Shown here: positions 5,434 through 5,725 of the stretch, in pieces | How the letters are laid out: each line of letters opens with the position of its first letter | How positions within the stretch are numbered: position 1 is the stretch's first letter | Source: Campylobacterota bacterium | GTDB lineage: Bacteria > Campylobacterota > Campylobacteria > Campylobacterales > Sulfurovaceae | Assembly (NCBI GenBank): GCA_013153675.1 | Contig: JAADEA010000038.1 | Span: 1-5,725 of the forward strand | Direction of reading: 5' to 3' | Length of the DNA stretch: 5,725 nucleotides | Position numbers and translations under genes: made by a program | The notes under the pieces: generated by a model | What the model was told of the DNA's origin: nothing | What the model saw: only the letters and a program-made list of their open reading frames with translations | Database searches by the model: none

Positions 5434-5725
5434 AAGTTCTCTAAACTCTTTATCTACAACTCCTATTAAAATGGCATTTCCCTCTTTATCCACTTTAAAT
5501 TTTCCATATTTTGCTTTTTGATATATTTTTGCTTTTTCCTCTTGAAAAAAGAAAGAGTCTGTAACAATTTTAACTTTTCCATTTCTAATTTTATATTTTA
5601 ATTTTAGATAGTTTGGTTTTAATATTAATTTTGTATGTTTATTATAAAAAGATACAAATTTCCCAACTCTATTTTTATCTAATAATAAAACTACAATCCC
5701 ATCAAAGTTTTTTTTGTCTATTTTC
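5428..5725 (-). CDS. C-terminal part of a GDYXXLXY-like hypothetical protein (partial)
   Basis: An open minus-strand frame runs from the right edge to a TAA at 5428-5430, giving 98 codons with the N-terminus outside the window. The visible part is lysine-rich with alternating beta-like stretches: GIVVLLLDKN (9-18 of the visible part), LKYKIRNGKVKIV (42-54), SFFFQEEKAKIYQKAKYGKF (57-76) and VDKEGNAILIG (78-88). The SFFFQE...AKIY...AKYGxFxVDxxG pattern resembles the C-terminus of GDYXXLXY-domain proteins, which have one N-terminal membrane segment and often neighbour a DUF2157 membrane protein. The defining motif would lie beyond the window, so this assignment rests on recalled similarity only. 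Base composition and codon use match the neighbours. The coding call is solid because the two other minus-strand frames hit stops near 5441-5454. Confidence 0.75.
   Translation of the reverse strand, partial: KIDKKNFDGIVVLLLDKNRVGKFVSFYNKHTKLILKPNYLKLKYKIRNGKVKIVTDSFFFQEEKAKIYQKAKYGKFKVDKEGNAILIGVVDKEFRELK

Noticed and set aside
1..5725. Mobile element, phage or defence island
   Set aside because: No transposase, integrase, toxin-antitoxin or nuclease gene is present, no terminal repeats are seen, and base composition and codon use look uniform across all genes.

Overview
This is a strongly AT-rich chromosomal window with Lys/Ile/Glu-rich proteins and AGA-dominated arginine codons. Gene content and order point to Campylobacterota (formerly Epsilonproteobacteria). 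The run fabD, then mtn/pfs, then a TtcA-like PP-loop gene is the order I recall from Campylobacter jejuni, and a UbiE-like methyltransferase lies near the same cluster there. The genus cannot be settled from the sequence alone.

Layout. Bases 1-175 form a very AT-rich, probably divergent intergenic region. A minus-strand gene may start at its left edge (only the first codons are visible). A plus-strand short-chain dehydrogenase of the YdfG type (176-943) follows, starting with GTG. It converges, with an 11-base gap, on a minus-strand gene (955-2106). That gene encodes an unusual two-domain protein: an N-terminal integral-membrane methyltransferase of the isoprenylcysteine carboxyl methyltransferase/phospholipid methyltransferase type, and a C-terminal soluble class I SAM methyltransferase of the UbiE type. 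A 76-base divergent promoter region (2107-2182) separates it from a tight plus-strand operon: fabD (2183-3127), mtn (3124-3810), a ttcA-like gene (3810-4589) and a HAD-IIB phosphatase (4592-5413). The junctions are a 4-base overlap, a 1-base overlap and a 2-base gap, so translational coupling is likely. A minus-strand gene enters from the right edge (5428-5725). It resembles the C-terminus of GDYXXLXY-type hypothetical proteins and converges on the operon.

How the genes fit together. FabD loads malonyl onto acyl carrier protein for fatty acid synthesis. MTAN clears the by-products of SAM-dependent reactions, and in Campylobacterota it is also known to hydrolyse 6-amino-6-deoxyfutalosine on the way to menaquinone. 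The TtcA-like protein probably thiolates tRNA, and the HAD protein is a general small-phosphate phosphatase. The divergent methyltransferase fusion would consume SAM and feed MTAN's substrate pool. If its UbiE-like half acts on a quinone, both sides of the divergent region would touch menaquinone; that is inference.

I see no mobile element, CRISPR array, tRNA, rRNA or clear horizontal island. Most of the window is ordinary housekeeping DNA. The items most worth a second look are the double-methyltransferase fusion and the TtcA-like protein that lacks one of the three expected cluster cysteines.
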